Both the position numbers and the translations under genes were made by a program. Positions 1 to 9,777 of a DNA stretch of 64,000 nt are shown here, piece after piece. The notes beneath the pieces are model-generated. The model saw only the letters and a program-made list of their open reading frames with translations, was not told where the DNA came from and did not search any database. Each line of letters starts with the position of its first letter. Within the stretch, counting starts at the first letter, position 1. Origin of the DNA: Peribacillus frigoritolerans (GTDB lineage: Bacteria > Bacillota > Bacilli > Bacillales > DSM-1321); the NCBI RefSeq assembly GCF_030676415.1, contig NZ_JAUUTW010000027.1:1-64000 (forward strand), given 5' to 3'.

Positions 1-258
1 AAACGATTGAGCGTGTATTCGCAGATGCAAAAGAAAAGCATGGTATGCGTTGGACTACTTTAAGGGGACTTAAAAAATTGTCGATGCAGGCGATGCTTAC
101 TTTCGCTGCCATTAATTTAAAGAAGATAGCCAATTGGACATGGCGAGGTCCAAAAATGGCCTAACATAGTGGCTCGAAGAGCCCAAATCTCTTAACCTTT
201 GGTCAAAATTTAAAAGGGAATTTCAAAATGGGTTCGGAATTTTGTCTACAAACTGAAT
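1..258 (+). mobile_element. right end of an IS1182-type insertion sequence (partial)
   Basis: The window opens inside a transposase gene. About 95 bases beyond its stop lies a stretch (about 229-256) that I take as the terminal inverted repeat of the element. The left part lies outside the window, so intactness cannot be judged. The end position is an estimate. Confidence 0.6.
3..164 (+). CDS. IS1182-family transposase, C-terminal end (partial)
   Basis: An open frame runs from the window edge to a TAA at 162-164 and gives about 53 residues. It contains ERVFADAKEKHG followed by MRWTTLRGLKK, the conserved C-terminal block of IS1182/IS5-like DDE transposases, including the Glu-Arg-Val-Phe of the catalytic E region. 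It ends in a basic Trp-rich tail. The 5' end is missing because of the window edge. Family assignment is firm; activity cannot be judged. Confidence 0.85.
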   Translation, partial: TIERVFADAKEKHGMRWTTLRGLKKLSMQAMLTFAAINLKKIANWTWRGPKMA

Positions 259-434
259 TAATATATTATATTAATATTTTATGATTTCGCAATTCCGCTT
301 ATTGCTTTTAAAAGCCCAAGACAATTATTCCTCATATTAAACGATTTATTCGTTCGATCAATAAGAAAAAGAGCCGTTATAGCAGCTCCTTGTCCCCCTC
401 CTTCACCCTTTTAAACGATAGCGTAATATTTCTT

Positions 435-1355
435 CTACTTATTTTTTACTCTTTGCATGCGTTTAACCTTATATTGTTCAAAATCCCAATTCGACAAAAA
501 TTCTTTTGCAGAAGTATAGCCTGATCTATAGAGAAAGTAGATTTCATCCTCATTCAGTTCAAAATCCGTTGCGTTGATGCCGCCAGTAGGAATTTGAATC
601 GTGCGTTCAATCGTTTCTTCATTCATATGTCGTAAATCATGGGCTTGAAGCATCGTTTTGAATATATTTTTGAAAAGGTGGATTGGCGTTGGTATAACCG
701 CATCTATGTTAACTTCATCTTTCACAAAATGGAATCCGAATGTTGGAAAACGAGGATTTTCTGTATCAAATAGCCATATTGGGAAGTTACTAAGTAAACC
801 ACCATCTAAAATGTAGGATTTTTTCCGGTCTTTTGATTTCCAAATAACCGGTCGGAAGAAAAATGGTAAGGAGGCACTCATCATTACTGCAGTTGAAACT
901 TTTAAATCAGCAGGAGACATCCCATAGCGGTCCAAATCATCTGGTAAAATAAGCATCTGGCCATTCGAAACATCAGAAGCAATTATCTTCAACTTACCAT
1001 CTGGAAGATCCGCGAATGTCTTAATCCCTTTTGCTGAAAGAAGAGAATCCACCCATGTCTCCAAATAATCGTTTTTGTAAATCCCAAGATGAACCATAAG
1101 TTCCAAAAAGAAGCCCAAAATGGGAATTCGATTCAGAATTGTCCTGCCTCGAATCTTTGAGTAATTGATTTCAATAAACCGTTCTCTAATTTCATGGCTT
1201 TTATAGCCACTAGCCAAAAGAGCAGCTATTACTGCTCCTGCTGATGTCCCAGCAAGTCTTTCCCATTCGACGTTTTCCTCTTCCATTGCTTGAATCGCTC
1301 CAATAAACGCAATTCCCCTGACCCCCCCACCTTCAAAAACGGCATCTGCTTTCAT
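435..1355 (-). CDS. patatin-like phospholipase family protein
   Basis: A 306-residue protein with the full patatin signature: an oxyanion-hole glycine loop GGGVRG (residues 9-14), nucleophile motif GTSAG with Ser38, and the catalytic-dyad Asp in DGG (Asp184). Known family members are Ser-Asp acyl hydrolases acting on phospholipids or other acyl esters. The open frame extends 41 codons upstream, but homology begins at MKADAVFEGGG. The ATG at 1355 has a GAGAGGTGG ribosome site, so I chose that start. No signal peptide is seen, so it is probably cytosolic or membrane-peripheral. No operon partner is visible. The physiological substrate is unknown. Confidence 0.88.
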   Translation of the reverse strand: MKADAVFEGGGVRGIAFIGAIQAMEEENVEWERLAGTSAGAVIAALLASGYKSHEIRERFIEINYSKIRGRTILNRIPILGFFLELMVHLGIYKNDYLETWVDSLLSAKGIKTFADLPDGKLKIIASDVSNGQMLILPDDLDRYGMSPADLKVSTAVMMSASLPFFFRPVIWKSKDRKKSYILDGGLLSNFPIWLFDTENPRFPTFGFHFVKDEVNIDAVIPTPIHLFKNIFKTMLQAHDLRHMNEETIERTIQIPTGGINATDFELNEDEIYFLYRSGYTSAKEFLSNWDFEQYKVKRMQRVKNK

Positions 1356-2393
1356 TTTTTTCCACCTCTCGATAAGAGTTATTATTATTATTAACAACAT
1401 TTTAAAATAAAGCGAATTTTCACACTCTTGTATACCAAAAATCACCCCCGTCAGTTGAAGAATAAAACCGCTTGCCATCCATGATTGGAATGAATGACGG
1501 TTCTATGTTCCTAACAAATAAATTCGCTAACAGTATCAAGAATCTCATGAGTTTAATAGGTTGTGTTTTTTTAATCTGTAACATAATTTCTGTAATGTCA
1601 TGTTCTATTAACCGCACTTCTAATCTCTGTATATGCTTTCCATCCCTGATTGACAATTGGTCGCATATCTATCCATTTTTCCTTTTTTATTTTTTATCAC
1701 CTTTATTATTACTTCATGTCTGTGGATTCCCTACATGAGAAACTCTTAATCATTTACTCTAGCTCTACTGCAATATTATTAAAAGGGGATAGACCCCCTT
1801 AACAGTGGTAAACGCATCTTTGATGGGACTCAAACGTAATAACAGTAAGAGGATAGAATCTATTATCATGGTATGTATAAAACGAGGCATTTGCATGGAC
1901 AAATTATCAGATACTTTCCAAAAAACTTTATCGAATCAAAATAATGTTTATATTGTTGAACTAATGCCTCAAAATGGGTTAAGGCCATTTATGTAAACTA
2001 ACAGAATTTAATTATTTTATCTTTTTCCGTGTCTACCCCACTTCTTCTTTTATTTAGGCTCTACTAAACTTAATGTTATTGCTTGTCTTAATAAACTAAA
2101 GACTGGATTCATTAATGAAGGCAAGCCAGTAAAAAAGAAGTATTAATAACAAAGGTTCTATTCGTTTGTTTCCGTTAATCGCCACGTGTGTAAGTCTTTG
2201 TAACAACTCTTATCCAGGACTTATTAGTACTTTTAACAATTGTGTACGTCTTTATAAATCGAAGGTTACTGGATTAGTAACTGAACATAAAATCCTAAAC
2301 AAAGAAAAGTATTTGGAATAGGAATCAGCTTTGGATAAAGGTATTCTTTAAATGATGTCGAAAAGGATATGTAACAATTGAAGGAGTGAAAAA
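1356..2393. other. long intergenic stretch without a supported gene
   Basis: About 1 kb of AT-rich DNA. Short open frames at 1472-1738 and 1805-1996 lack convincing ribosome sites and resemble nothing I recognise. I see no RNA gene and no clear repeat here. Confidence 0.5.
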
Positions 2394-2897
2394 ATGGAAA
2401 AGAACCGTGCCAAGAAAATGTATGATTATCACGTTTGGGCTAATCAGCAAGTTTTCCAAAACTTAAAACAATTACCGGACGGAGTCTATGGGGATACGAT
2501 AAAAAGTGTCTTTCCATCCATCAAGGAAGTCCTTGTTCACCTTTACGCAACAGATATTACCTGGTTGGAGATAATGAAAGGAAGCACCATTCAAGATACC
2601 TTTAAGAAAGTTGAACAGCGGCGGAAAGAAGTGGACGGAGTCACAATAGACGAACTTGAATCCTGCTATGAGAAGCTTGCAAATGATTATGAAAATTTTC
2701 TTACCTCACAGCCTGATCTTGAACGGACCATTGTAACTGAACATCCCAAAATGGGAGTTTGTGAGTTTGTACTTGCCGACCTAATCCATCATGTAGTAAA
2801 TCATGGGACCTATCATCGCGGTAATGTGTCAGCGATGCTCCATCAACAAGGCGAACGTGGCGCACCAACAGATTATGTTTTTTACTGCTTAAAATAA
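2394..2897 (+). CDS. DinB family protein
   Basis: A 167-residue helical-bundle protein of the DinB/YfiT fold. The three metal-ligand histidines are visible: His49 in VLVHLYATD and His137/His141 in HHVVNHGTYHRGN. The C-terminal block with Arg-Gly-Asn and a final Phe/Tyr-rich strand is typical. Family members are metal-dependent thiol transferases or DNA-damage-induced proteins, and the exact reaction here is not predictable. The ATG follows AAGGAG at good spacing. It stands alone and is followed by a hairpin terminator near 2972. Confidence 0.88.
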   Translation: MEKNRAKKMYDYHVWANQQVFQNLKQLPDGVYGDTIKSVFPSIKEVLVHLYATDITWLEIMKGSTIQDTFKKVEQRRKEVDGVTIDELESCYEKLANDYENFLTSQPDLERTIVTEHPKMGVCEFVLADLIHHVVNHGTYHRGNVSAMLHQQGERGAPTDYVFYCLK

Positions 2898-2971
2898 GCT
2901 CGGCATGGCAAGTTCGAAGAAGCATCAATTAGAGGTCGCTATAACATACTAAAGCACCGCTCATTCCAGTT

Positions 2972-3019
2972 GAAAGCCGATGATCCTCTTGTCAAGGAAT
3001 CATCGGCTTTCATTTTTTT
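2972..3019 (+). terminator. rho-independent terminator after the dinB-family gene
   Basis: An inverted repeat pairs GAAAGCCGATGAT with ATCATCGGCTTTC and is followed by a T-rich run (ATTTTTTT). Confidence 0.8.
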
Positions 3020-3094
3020 GGAGGGAAAATCCAAACGTTCGTGCATGGTTATATTCAGACAGTATCAAAACCTTCATTATAAGTTACATGATCT

Positions 3095-5509
3095 TTAGAG
3101 CTTTACCCGTTGAAGGCGAAGTGCATTTAATACGACAGATACAGAGCTGAAGGCCATGGCAGCACCCGCTAACCACGGTGCAAGCAGCCCGATTGCCGCA
3201 ATTGGTATTCCGATTACATTATAGGCAAAAGCCCAGAATAAGTTTTGTTTGATATTTTTCATCGTTTTCCTGCTCATGAGGATTGCATCTGCAATACTGT
3301 TCAAATCCCCCCGGATCAAAGTGATATCGGCGGCTTCCATGGCTACGTCCGTCCCGGTTCCTATCGCCATTCCTATATCGGCTAGTGCCAGCGCGGGAGC
3401 ATCATTTATTCCATCTCCGACCATTGCCACTCTTTTTCCGGCGGCCTGCAGTTTTTTCACTTCTTCCGCTTTCCCTTCAGGAAGGACTTCTGCAATCACA
3501 TGGTCAATGGCGACTTGTTCGCCGATGGCATTTGCTGTTCTTTGGTTATCCCCGGTTATCATGATAACCTGGATATCCATTGCTTTTAACCTTTTAATCG
3601 CCGTAAGCGAGGTATCTTTTATCGTATCCGCAACGGCAATGAGTCCTGCATATTCCCCTTCAATGCTAGCGAGCATTGCGGTCTTCCCTTGCACTTCAAA
3701 TTCTTCCATCGCTGTTAGCGCCTTAGTAATATCCACGTTATTTTGCTTCATCAATTTACGCGTTCCGACTAATAATACTTTTTGATTCACTACAGCTCTC
3801 ACCCCATAACCAGGAATCGCTTCAAATTCATCAACCACAGCAAGTGATATCTGTCTTGTTTGAATTCCTTGAACGATTGATTGCGCAAGAGGGTGTTCAG
3901 ATTGTGTTTCAGCTGCACCGATTAGAGATAAAAACTGTTCTTCCTCCATACCATTCTCGATGAGGACATCGGTCAACACAGGGGTACCATTCGTTACTGT
4001 TCCCGTTTTATCCAAAATGACCGTATTTATATGGTGAGTGGTTTCCAAGTGTTCCCCGCCTTTAAATAAAATACCGAATTCGGCGGCCCGACCAGATCCT
4101 GCCATGATGGATGTAGGAGTGGCTAGACCTAAAGCACACGGACAGGCTATGACAAGCACTGCAATCATCGCTTCAAAAGCCGGTGTGAACTCTCCAGGGT
4201 TTACCCATATCATCCAAACCAGAAAAGTTAAAAGAGCGATCCCGACAACAATGGGAACGAAGACACCGGAAATTTGGTCAGCAAGACGCTGAATCGGAGC
4301 TTTGGATCCTTGAGCATCTTCGACCACTTTGATGATTTGAGAAAGAGCTGTATCCCTCCCTATCTTTGTCGCTTTCATTTTGAGAAAACCATTCTTATTC
4401 AATGTTGAACCGATCACAGTATCCCCGTTTGTTTTATCCACCGGAATGCTCTCACCCGTTAACATAGATTCATCGACGGCAGAATTCCCTTCGACTACTT
4501 CTCCATCGACAGGGATCTTTTCACCCGGCTTCACCAAAATCGTATCTCCCACGATGACTTCCTCAAGTGGTATTTCCCGTTCTTCCCCATTCCTTAAAAC
4601 CAATGCCGTTTTGGCCTGAAGCACCATCAATTTTTTGATGGCCTCGGAAGAACGTCCTTTTGCTTTTGCTTCAAAAAGCTTCCCTAAAAGAATGAGGGTG
4701 ATAAGAATCGAACTAGTTTCGAAATAAAGTTGTGCCGTATTGTGGTGGGATCCCATCGAGATGATCGCCTGATAAACACTATAAAAATAGGCAGCGGATG
4801 TTCCCATTGCTACTAATACATCCATATTTGCACTTTTATTTTTCAAGGCTTTATAAGCCCCAACATAAAACTGCTTCCCAATCAGAAATTGCACGGGGGT
4901 GGCGAATGCCATTTGCACCCAAGGATTCATGAGGAAATCAGGCATATAGATGAACGAAGTAAAACTAAAATGGCTTACCATTGCCCATAACAATGGAAAA
5001 GATAATATGACCGAAAAGATGAATGTATTCTTTTGTTTTTGAATTTCCTTCTGACGGAAATCCACGGATTCCGTATTATCTTCCTTGATGATCGCCCCAT
5101 ACCCCATCTTCTCCACCCGTTGAATGATATCAACTGGCGAGGCTTCGGAAGGATCATATTCGACGGTCACATTTTCGAGCGCAAGATTCACATTGGCCCT
5201 GCTTACTCCATCCAACTTATTTAACCCTTTCTCGATTCGGTTAGCACATGCGGCACAGGTCATACCCGTAATCGAAAATTCCTTTTTCTCTTTTACTACA
5301 TCATAACCAAGATCTTGAATTTTCTTTTCAAAGTCCTTGTTGCTTAATTTTTCCGAATCATATTTGATGACGGATTTCTCAAGAGCCAAATTAACGGTGG
5401 CTTCCTCAACGCCTTCCATTCTGTTTAACCCTTTTTCAATTCGGTTAGCACAGGCAGCGCAAGTCATGCCTGTAATCTGCATAGTTGATTCTTTTATTTG
5501 GCTGCTCAT
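3095..5509 (-). CDS. copA: copper-exporting P1B-type ATPase CopA
   Basis: An 804-residue copper-transporting ATPase. It has two N-terminal heavy-metal domains with GMTCAAC metal sites (Cys17/Cys20 and Cys85/Cys88), TGES actuator (351-354), intramembrane CPC (456-458), phosphorylation motif DKTGT (500-504), SEHP (537-540) and [10 protein letters not shown] (from 696). Family role: export of Cu(I) from the cytosol using ATP. The ATG at 5509 follows GGAGGCGAGGAT. It is the last gene of csoR-copZ-copA; copZ lies 77 bases upstream, and the gap holds a CsoR-type inverted repeat, suggesting an additional copper-regulated promoter. All catalytic motifs are intact. Confidence 0.97.
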   Translation of the reverse strand: MSSQIKESTMQITGMTCAACANRIEKGLNRMEGVEEATVNLALEKSVIKYDSEKLSNKDFEKKIQDLGYDVVKEKKEFSITGMTCAACANRIEKGLNKLDGVSRANVNLALENVTVEYDPSEASPVDIIQRVEKMGYGAIIKEDNTESVDFRQKEIQKQKNTFIFSVILSFPLLWAMVSHFSFTSFIYMPDFLMNPWVQMAFATPVQFLIGKQFYVGAYKALKNKSANMDVLVAMGTSAAYFYSVYQAIISMGSHHNTAQLYFETSSILITLILLGKLFEAKAKGRSSEAIKKLMVLQAKTALVLRNGEEREIPLEEVIVGDTILVKPGEKIPVDGEVVEGNSAVDESMLTGESIPVDKTNGDTVIGSTLNKNGFLKMKATKIGRDTALSQIIKVVEDAQGSKAPIQRLADQISGVFVPIVVGIALLTFLVWMIWVNPGEFTPAFEAMIAVLVIACPCALGLATPTSIMAGSGRAAEFGILFKGGEHLETTHHINTVILDKTGTVTNGTPVLTDVLIENGMEEEQFLSLIGAAETQSEHPLAQSIVQGIQTRQISLAVVDEFEAIPGYGVRAVVNQKVLLVGTRKLMKQNNVDITKALTAMEEFEVQGKTAMLASIEGEYAGLIAVADTIKDTSLTAIKRLKAMDIQVIMITGDNQRTANAIGEQVAIDHVIAEVLPEGKAEEVKKLQAAGKRVAMVGDGINDAPALALADIGMAIGTGTDVAMEAADITLIRGDLNSIADAILMSRKTMKNIKQNLFWAFAYNVIGIPIAAIGLLAPWLAGAAMAFSSVSVVLNALRLQRVKL

Positions 5510-5526
5510 ATCATCCTCGCCTCCAT

Positions 5527-5543
5527 ATACCGCTATGGGGTAT
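5527..5543 (-). promoter_or_regulatory. CsoR-type operator upstream of copA
   Basis: ATACCGCTATGGGGTAT has the ATACC...GGTAT arms of the B. subtilis CsoR box and lies 18 bases upstream of the copA start, between copZ and copA. Confidence 0.6.
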
Positions 5544-5586
5544 ATTTTTTTTGTGAAAAGGAAGTGCTTATCAGCACTCTCATGAC

Positions 5587-5793
5587 TTACTCTACATCGT
5601 AGCCTTGATCATCGATTGTTTCTTTTATTTTCTCAAGTGATACTTTTTCCTTGTCAAATGCTACATCTACTTTTCCTGCATCCAAATGCACTTTTACACT
5701 TTCAACACCTGCAAGTTTTCCTACATTCCCTTCAACTGCATTCACACAATGACCACAAGACATTCCACTTACGTTCAATGATACATTTTCCAT
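5587..5793 (-). CDS. copZ: copper chaperone CopZ
   Basis: A 68-residue single heavy-metal-associated domain with Met-Ser-Cys-Gly-His-Cys (Cys13, Cys16) in loop 1 and the usual C-terminal DDQGYDVE. Length and sequence match Bacillus CopZ, which carries Cu(I) to CopA and donates it to CsoR. I start at the ATG at 5793 because AAGGAG is 11 bases upstream. A GTG at 5802 in the same frame is only 2 bases from that site. It lies between csoR and copA. Confidence 0.95.
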   Translation of the reverse strand: MENVSLNVSGMSCGHCVNAVEGNVGKLAGVESVKVHLDAGKVDVAFDKEKVSLEKIKETIDDQGYDVE

Positions 5794-5809
5794 TTCAACC
5801 ACTACTCCT

Positions 5810-6157
5810 TTATTTTTTCATTAATTTTTGTATCGTTACCAGCACTTCATCAATAACCTCTGTATCCCCTTCATTGAGGCGTTCAACCACACAATTCCTT
5901 AGATGCCCTTCCAATAAAATCTTGGCCACACTATTCATCGCGCTTTGTGTAGCTGCTATTTGGGTAATCACATCATCACAGTACGTATCTTTTTCAATAA
6001 GACCCTTTATACCGCGAATTTGACCTTCAATTCGATTTAACCGGGTCGTTAAATTCTTTTTAACTGCTTCTGAGTGATGACTCTTTCGGCCGTGGGAAGA
6101 AGTCGTACAGCATTTTTCTTCATTTATCGCATCTTGCCCATTCATCATTTCATCCAT
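5810..6157 (-). CDS. csoR: copper-sensing transcriptional repressor CsoR
   Basis: A 115-residue DUF156/CsoR-fold helical regulator. The Cu(I) triad is present: Cys60, His85 and Cys89, the last two in EGHLRNC. The His separates it from persulfide sensors of the same fold, such as the one at 42752. The N-terminal tail is rich in His and Cys, as in several Bacillus CsoRs. Known function: DNA binding is relieved by Cu(I), which derepresses copZA. GAGGAGGG precedes the ATG. It heads the operon with copZ 16 bases downstream. Confidence 0.95.
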   Translation of the reverse strand: MDEMMNGQDAINEEKCCTTSSHGRKSHHSEAVKKNLTTRLNRIEGQIRGIKGLIEKDTYCDDVITQIAATQSAMNSVAKILLEGHLRNCVVERLNEGDTEVIDEVLVTIQKLMKK

Positions 6158-6186
6158 TGCCCATCCCTCCTCGAAATTAATATACC

Positions 6187-6203
6187 ATACCCTCCTACCC
6201 TAT
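6187..6203 (-). promoter_or_regulatory. possible CsoR operator upstream of csoR
   Basis: Read on the minus strand, ATAGGGTAGGAGGGTAT partly matches the CsoR box but its left arm is imperfect. Its position about 30 bases before csoR supports autoregulation. This is a weak call. Confidence 0.35.
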
Positions 6204-6377
6204 GAAAAGAAAAAGATTTATGTTCATTATTTATTACTATTTGTTTTTTAACTTTTTCTATTCTTAAGCTAAGAAACCCATATTTTGTAGGTTGGACTAT
6301 CCAAAACCAGATAGCCAAGAACCCCTTTGCCTTAGAATACGAGTAGTCAGTATGTTTTATTAAACCCCAAGAACAAA

Positions 6378-6465
6378 AAAACACTGAGGATACTCATGTA
6401 TCCTCAGCCAGACTGTAGACAAATTCGAAGAAAAGCCAGTTTGCCTACAGTTTTTTTCTAAAAAA
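6378..6465. repeat. intergenic hairpins
   Basis: One hairpin pairs GAGGATAC with GTATCCTC around 6387-6408. A second pairs CTGTAGACAAA with TTTGCCTACAG (about 6411-6450) and is followed by a T run. They could terminate flanking transcripts. Confidence 0.45.
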
Positions 6466-6471
6466 AAACAT

Positions 6472-6546
6472 TCCAGTCGTTTGGAACGGAAGGTACGAGA
6501 CTCCCAGACCGCCCGCGGAAAGCGAGTTCCTGTAGAGGAAATCAAA
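6472..6546. repeat. decayed copy of a Bacillaceae interspersed repeat
   Basis: The stretch contains GGAACGGAAGGTACGAGACT then GACCGCCCGCGGAAAGCGAG and a GAGGAAATCAA end. This matches, from memory, the ends of a hairpin-rich intergenic repeat found in many Bacillus genomes. The middle hairpin arm is deleted. Its function is not known to me. Confidence 0.6.
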
Positions 6547-6664
6547 AATCCTGGTTCGGGGTGAGAGCATTACGAATCTCATTTTGTCGAAAAAATGGCT
6601 GACCATGCATCCTCAGCGTTTTTATTTTCATTTAATTTACTTTAAAGATTCCAAAATGTGATAC

Positions 6665-6967
6665 TTACTGTTCTTTTGAAATATTATTATTCTTTTTCTT
6701 TTTCACTAAAAGAATGATGGCAATGATAAAGGCTACAACGCTATAAATCCAGGTAAACATAAAGGCAAGACCCAGTCCGATGTTAGCATCCATATAATCG
6801 CTGTTAACATGGTCAATGGCTAAATATAGAAGCGGAGCACCTCCAATGATGAATAGAATGACAAAGAGAACATTCTTTTTCGGATTCCTGGTTGATAAAA
6901 TAATAATGATAAAGGATAGCAAGAGAAACGCTTCTGAAGCTATCGTCAACGTTACGAGATTACTCAT
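6665..6967 (-). CDS. small membrane protein of unknown function
   Basis: A 100-residue protein with three hydrophobic segments (about residues 5-25, 32-52, 66-90) and a Lys-rich C-terminus, KKKKNNN, likely facing the cytosol. AGGAG lies 8 bases before the ATG. I do not recognise the family. It stands alone between the repeat-rich spacer after csoR and the ABC exporter terminator. It is probably a real gene, given the ribosome site and the length of its hydrophobic pattern. Confidence 0.65.
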   Translation of the reverse strand: MSNLVTLTIASEAFLLLSFIIIILSTRNPKKNVLFVILFIIGGAPLLYLAIDHVNSDYMDANIGLGLAFMFTWIYSVVAFIIAIILLVKKKKNNNISKEQ

Positions 6968-7143
6968 AATATTTCACTCCTATTCGTGGTTGCATAAATG
7001 GAATATATTTTATGTTCCCTTATATCTATGTTACTTTTCGTTACTTTTTCATAAATCTCATAACATTTTTTATTTATTAACTTTGTTTTACTGATTATAA
7101 GTTACATATGCTTACACCGGTTAATAATAATGTTATTATCATA

Positions 7144-7187
7144 AAAAACCTGAATACCTCCAACAGGAATGAAGGATTCAGGTTTCA
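7144..7187 (-). terminator. terminator of the ABC exporter operon
   Basis: An inverted repeat AACCTGAAT / ATTCAGGTT ends in a T run on the minus strand and lies just past the permease stop at 7190. Confidence 0.8.
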
Positions 7188-7189
7188 TG

Positions 7190-8440
7190 TTAATTTTTCT
7201 TTGATAATTGCAAGGCATTCTTGATGCTTTTCAATGATTTTGAGCTTCCATACATCAAGACTCCACCCCGATAGATTTTTGCTCCGATTATTCCTAGTAT
7301 AACAATGGTTAAGATTAACACAGCAATGCTGATGGCGATTTCCCAGAATGGAACTTCAAGCATCCCTACACGCAAGAACATGATCATAGGCGTGAAAAAT
7401 GGAATGAATGATGTAATCGTAATATAACTCGCTGACGGATTCCCCAGTCCAAACATCGCAATCATGAAGGCAATGACAACTAACATGGTCATCGGTGAAA
7501 TCATTTGCTGGACATCTTCAATTTTGCTGACAACGGACCCAAGGCATGCCGCAAGAGTCGCGTAAAGAAAATACCCAAGCAAAGCGAAGATGATTGCATA
7601 AATGATCGTTGAGATATCGGTGCTGCCGAAACCAAAAAACGAGAAGAATCCTTCATCCATTCCTGTCAAGTTTTGTTTAATCGAGAAATAGCCCACTCCA
7701 AAAAATAAAATCATTTGCGTAAGACTAAGCAAAGCAACTCCCATTATTTTGGCAAACATCTGTGTGACGGGCGGGACACTCGAAATCAGGATTTCCATGA
7801 CCCGTGAAGTTTTTTCAGTAGCCACTTCCATGGCAATCATCGTTGCATACATCAACACACCGAAGTAAATGACGAATAAGAGCACATAAACGAGACCGCG
7901 TGCTTGATTGAGGTCCTCTTCCGTTTTTGCATTTTTCTCAAGCGCAATCGTATCAAATGCTGGCGGCGTATTCAATTGAGCGATTTGCTGCTCTGTCAAA
8001 TTCAATTCCTTCGCAGTTATTTGACCCTTCAATTGGGTAAGCGCTAATAGCAAATCATTACTTACTGCAGAATCTGAAATTTGATTCGCTTTATACGTTC
8101 CCTTGAAGCCGAGGGTTTTATTCTTTTCGATTAACAAATACCCAACGATGTCTTCTGCGCTGACCATATCCTCCGCTTCCTTTTCATCATGGGCGGAAAT
8201 TATCGATAGGTCATCGTTCACTCCTGCTACCGTTTTTTTATAAGAATCAAATAAACTACCTTCAGTCTGATCGATTACGGCAACCTTTTCCTGATCATCA
8301 CTGTCGAATTTATCAATGAGATTCGAAATATTCGTAAGGACGAGAATCAGTGCCATCATTATGATTGTAGAAATGATAAAGGATTTCGTCTTTAATTTTG
8401 ATAGATATGTATGGGAAAGGACAATCCAAAATTTATTCAT
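7190..8440 (-). CDS. yhaP: ABC-2 type exporter permease (NatB/YhaP-like)
   Basis: A 416-residue permease with an N-terminal membrane anchor (about 20-42), a large extracytoplasmic domain (about 45-180) and a cluster of six hydrophobic segments in the C-terminal half. This is the ABC2_membrane_3 layout of NatB and B. subtilis YhaP. It pairs with the ATPase directly upstream and overlaps its stop by 8 bases, implying translational coupling. I start at the ATG at 8440 with TAGGTG before it; a GTG 9 bases upstream is possible. NatAB exports sodium, and the YhaQP substrate is not settled. The symbol rests on length and layout from memory. Confidence 0.85.
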   Translation of the reverse strand: MNKFWIVLSHTYLSKLKTKSFIISTIIMMALILVLTNISNLIDKFDSDDQEKVAVIDQTEGSLFDSYKKTVAGVNDDLSIISAHDEKEAEDMVSAEDIVGYLLIEKNKTLGFKGTYKANQISDSAVSNDLLLALTQLKGQITAKELNLTEQQIAQLNTPPAFDTIALEKNAKTEEDLNQARGLVYVLLFVIYFGVLMYATMIAMEVATEKTSRVMEILISSVPPVTQMFAKIMGVALLSLTQMILFFGVGYFSIKQNLTGMDEGFFSFFGFGSTDISTIIYAIIFALLGYFLYATLAACLGSVVSKIEDVQQMISPMTMLVVIAFMIAMFGLGNPSASYITITSFIPFFTPMIMFLRVGMLEVPFWEIAISIAVLILTIVILGIIGAKIYRGGVLMYGSSKSLKSIKNALQLSKKN

Positions 8441-9332
8441 AGACGGCACCTACTTTTTCAATGAAAATATCCGTCAGCGATGGTTCTTCCAATTCAAATT
8501 TCCTAACAAAACCTCTTGGAACAAGATCACGAATCATGTTCTCAGCCACATCTTCACCAGTGACTTGAAGAACTTTCCCTTCCATCGTGTTTTTAACTTT
8601 TGTTACACCTGAATAATTATCCAAGAAAGATAAGTCAAAATCAGCTTTAATTGACACATTCTTTTTACCAAAAGAACGCTTGATTTCTTTTAATTTTCCA
8701 GCCACAACAGGGGAACCTTTATGCATGATGCAAAGATGCTCACACATCTCCTCAACATGCTCCATGCGATGACTCGAGAAAACGATCGTCGTGCCGCTAT
8801 CCCTTAAGTCGATGACCGCTTTCTTCAGTATTTCCACATTCACCGGATCCAGTCCGCTGAAGGGTTCATCAAGGATAAGTAAATCAGGTTTATGGATCAT
8901 GGAGGCGATCAGCTGGATTTTTTGCTGATTTCCCTTTGAAAGCTCTTCAACTCGCTTATCGATATACTCGGGTACCATAAAGCGGTCTAGCCAATACTCC
9001 AACTCTTTCAAAGCATCCCGTTTGTTCATCCCTCTTAATCTAGCCAAATACACAATTTGATCGCGTACCTTCAATTTTGGATATAGTCCGCGTTCCTCAG
9101 GAAGATAACCAATCAATGAGCTGGTCGAATAATCGATTTTCTTACCATCCCAGATCACTTCCCCTTCAGTGGGGTCAAGCAGGCCGAGTATCATCCGGAA
9201 CGTGGTTGTTTTCCCCGCTCCGTTCCCACCTAAAAAACCGAACATTTCTTTCTCGGGAATAGTTAAATCAAGTTGGTTGACAGCTGTGAATTCCCCGAAT
9301 TTTTTCGTAACTTCTTTGATTTGTAAAGCCAA
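8433..9332 (-). CDS. yhaQ: ABC exporter ATP-binding protein (NatA/YhaQ-like)
   Basis: A 299-residue ATPase with Walker A GGNGAGKTT (Lys41), signature LSKGNQQ (131-137) and Walker B LLILDEPFSG (Asp155, Glu156), followed by a C-terminal domain typical of multi-copy exporters of the NatA type. It energises the permease encoded immediately downstream. The start is a TTG at 9332 with a strong AGGAGG 7 bases upstream; no ATG is available nearby. Two-gene operon closed by the terminator at 7144. Confidence 0.9.
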   Translation of the reverse strand: MALQIKEVTKKFGEFTAVNQLDLTIPEKEMFGFLGGNGAGKTTTFRMILGLLDPTEGEVIWDGKKIDYSTSSLIGYLPEERGLYPKLKVRDQIVYLARLRGMNKRDALKELEYWLDRFMVPEYIDKRVEELSKGNQQKIQLIASMIHKPDLLILDEPFSGLDPVNVEILKKAVIDLRDSGTTIVFSSHRMEHVEEMCEHLCIMHKGSPVVAGKLKEIKRSFGKKNVSIKADFDLSFLDNYSGVTKVKNTMEGKVLQVTGEDVAENMIRDLVPRGFVRKFELEEPSLTDIFIEKVGAVYE

Positions 9333-9367
9333 TGCACAACCTCCTATTATATGATTCTTATTATATG

Positions 9368-9616
9368 TTAACGGAAAGGTTTTCCAATTTCAACTATCAC
9401 CCAAGGACACCAAGGACCAGATAACTCCTTTTCCCCTTCGATTATATGCAAATTTCCAGAAAAGATTTCACTACCTAGCCCTTGAAGAGAATTTAAATGT
9501 AAAATAATGGGCACAAACTGCAATTCTGCGTTATTGACGTTGTTGTAAGGGTTATTGTTAATTTTCACAGTATATGGATATGGATTTTCCACCACCAAAA
9601 GGGGGTCTTTTACCAT
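9368..9616 (-). CDS. hypothetical protein, doubtful
   Basis: An 82-residue open frame rich in Pro, Asn and Val (for example ENPYPYTVKINNNPYNN). There is no recognisable domain, membrane segment or signal peptide and no good ribosome site before the ATG. The composition is protein-like rather than a shadow of another gene, since nothing is encoded on the other strand, but it could be a gene remnant. Confidence 0.3.
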   Translation of the reverse strand: MVKDPLLVVENPYPYTVKINNNPYNNVNNAELQFVPIILHLNSLQGLGSEIFSGNLHIIEGEKELSGPWCPWVIVEIGKPFR

Positions 9617-9777
9617 TGTCTTTTTTTGGTGAAATTGGAAGTTTTTATTCTATTTATAAAAAGATTCACAAAAGAGTAGTTGGGTACAATATGAACAGAA
9701 CTATAAAGTATAAATGGTCCAAAATAATATTTTGCCAAACAGTGAACTAAATATTTTGAAGCATCAGGAGGAAGTAA

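Noticed and set aside
1472-1996. Two plus-strand frames of 88 and 63 codons after the patatin gene
   Set aside because: No ribosome site, no recognisable protein pattern, and low-complexity translation.
3249-5585. Several open frames on the plus strand (3249-3785, 4038-4292, 4380-4619, 5337-5585)
   Set aside because: They lie antisense to copA, have no ribosome sites and reflect the codon composition of copA.
9617-9777. FMN riboswitch before the GTP cyclohydrolase II gene
   Set aside because: The 160-base upstream region lacks the conserved FMN aptamer blocks.
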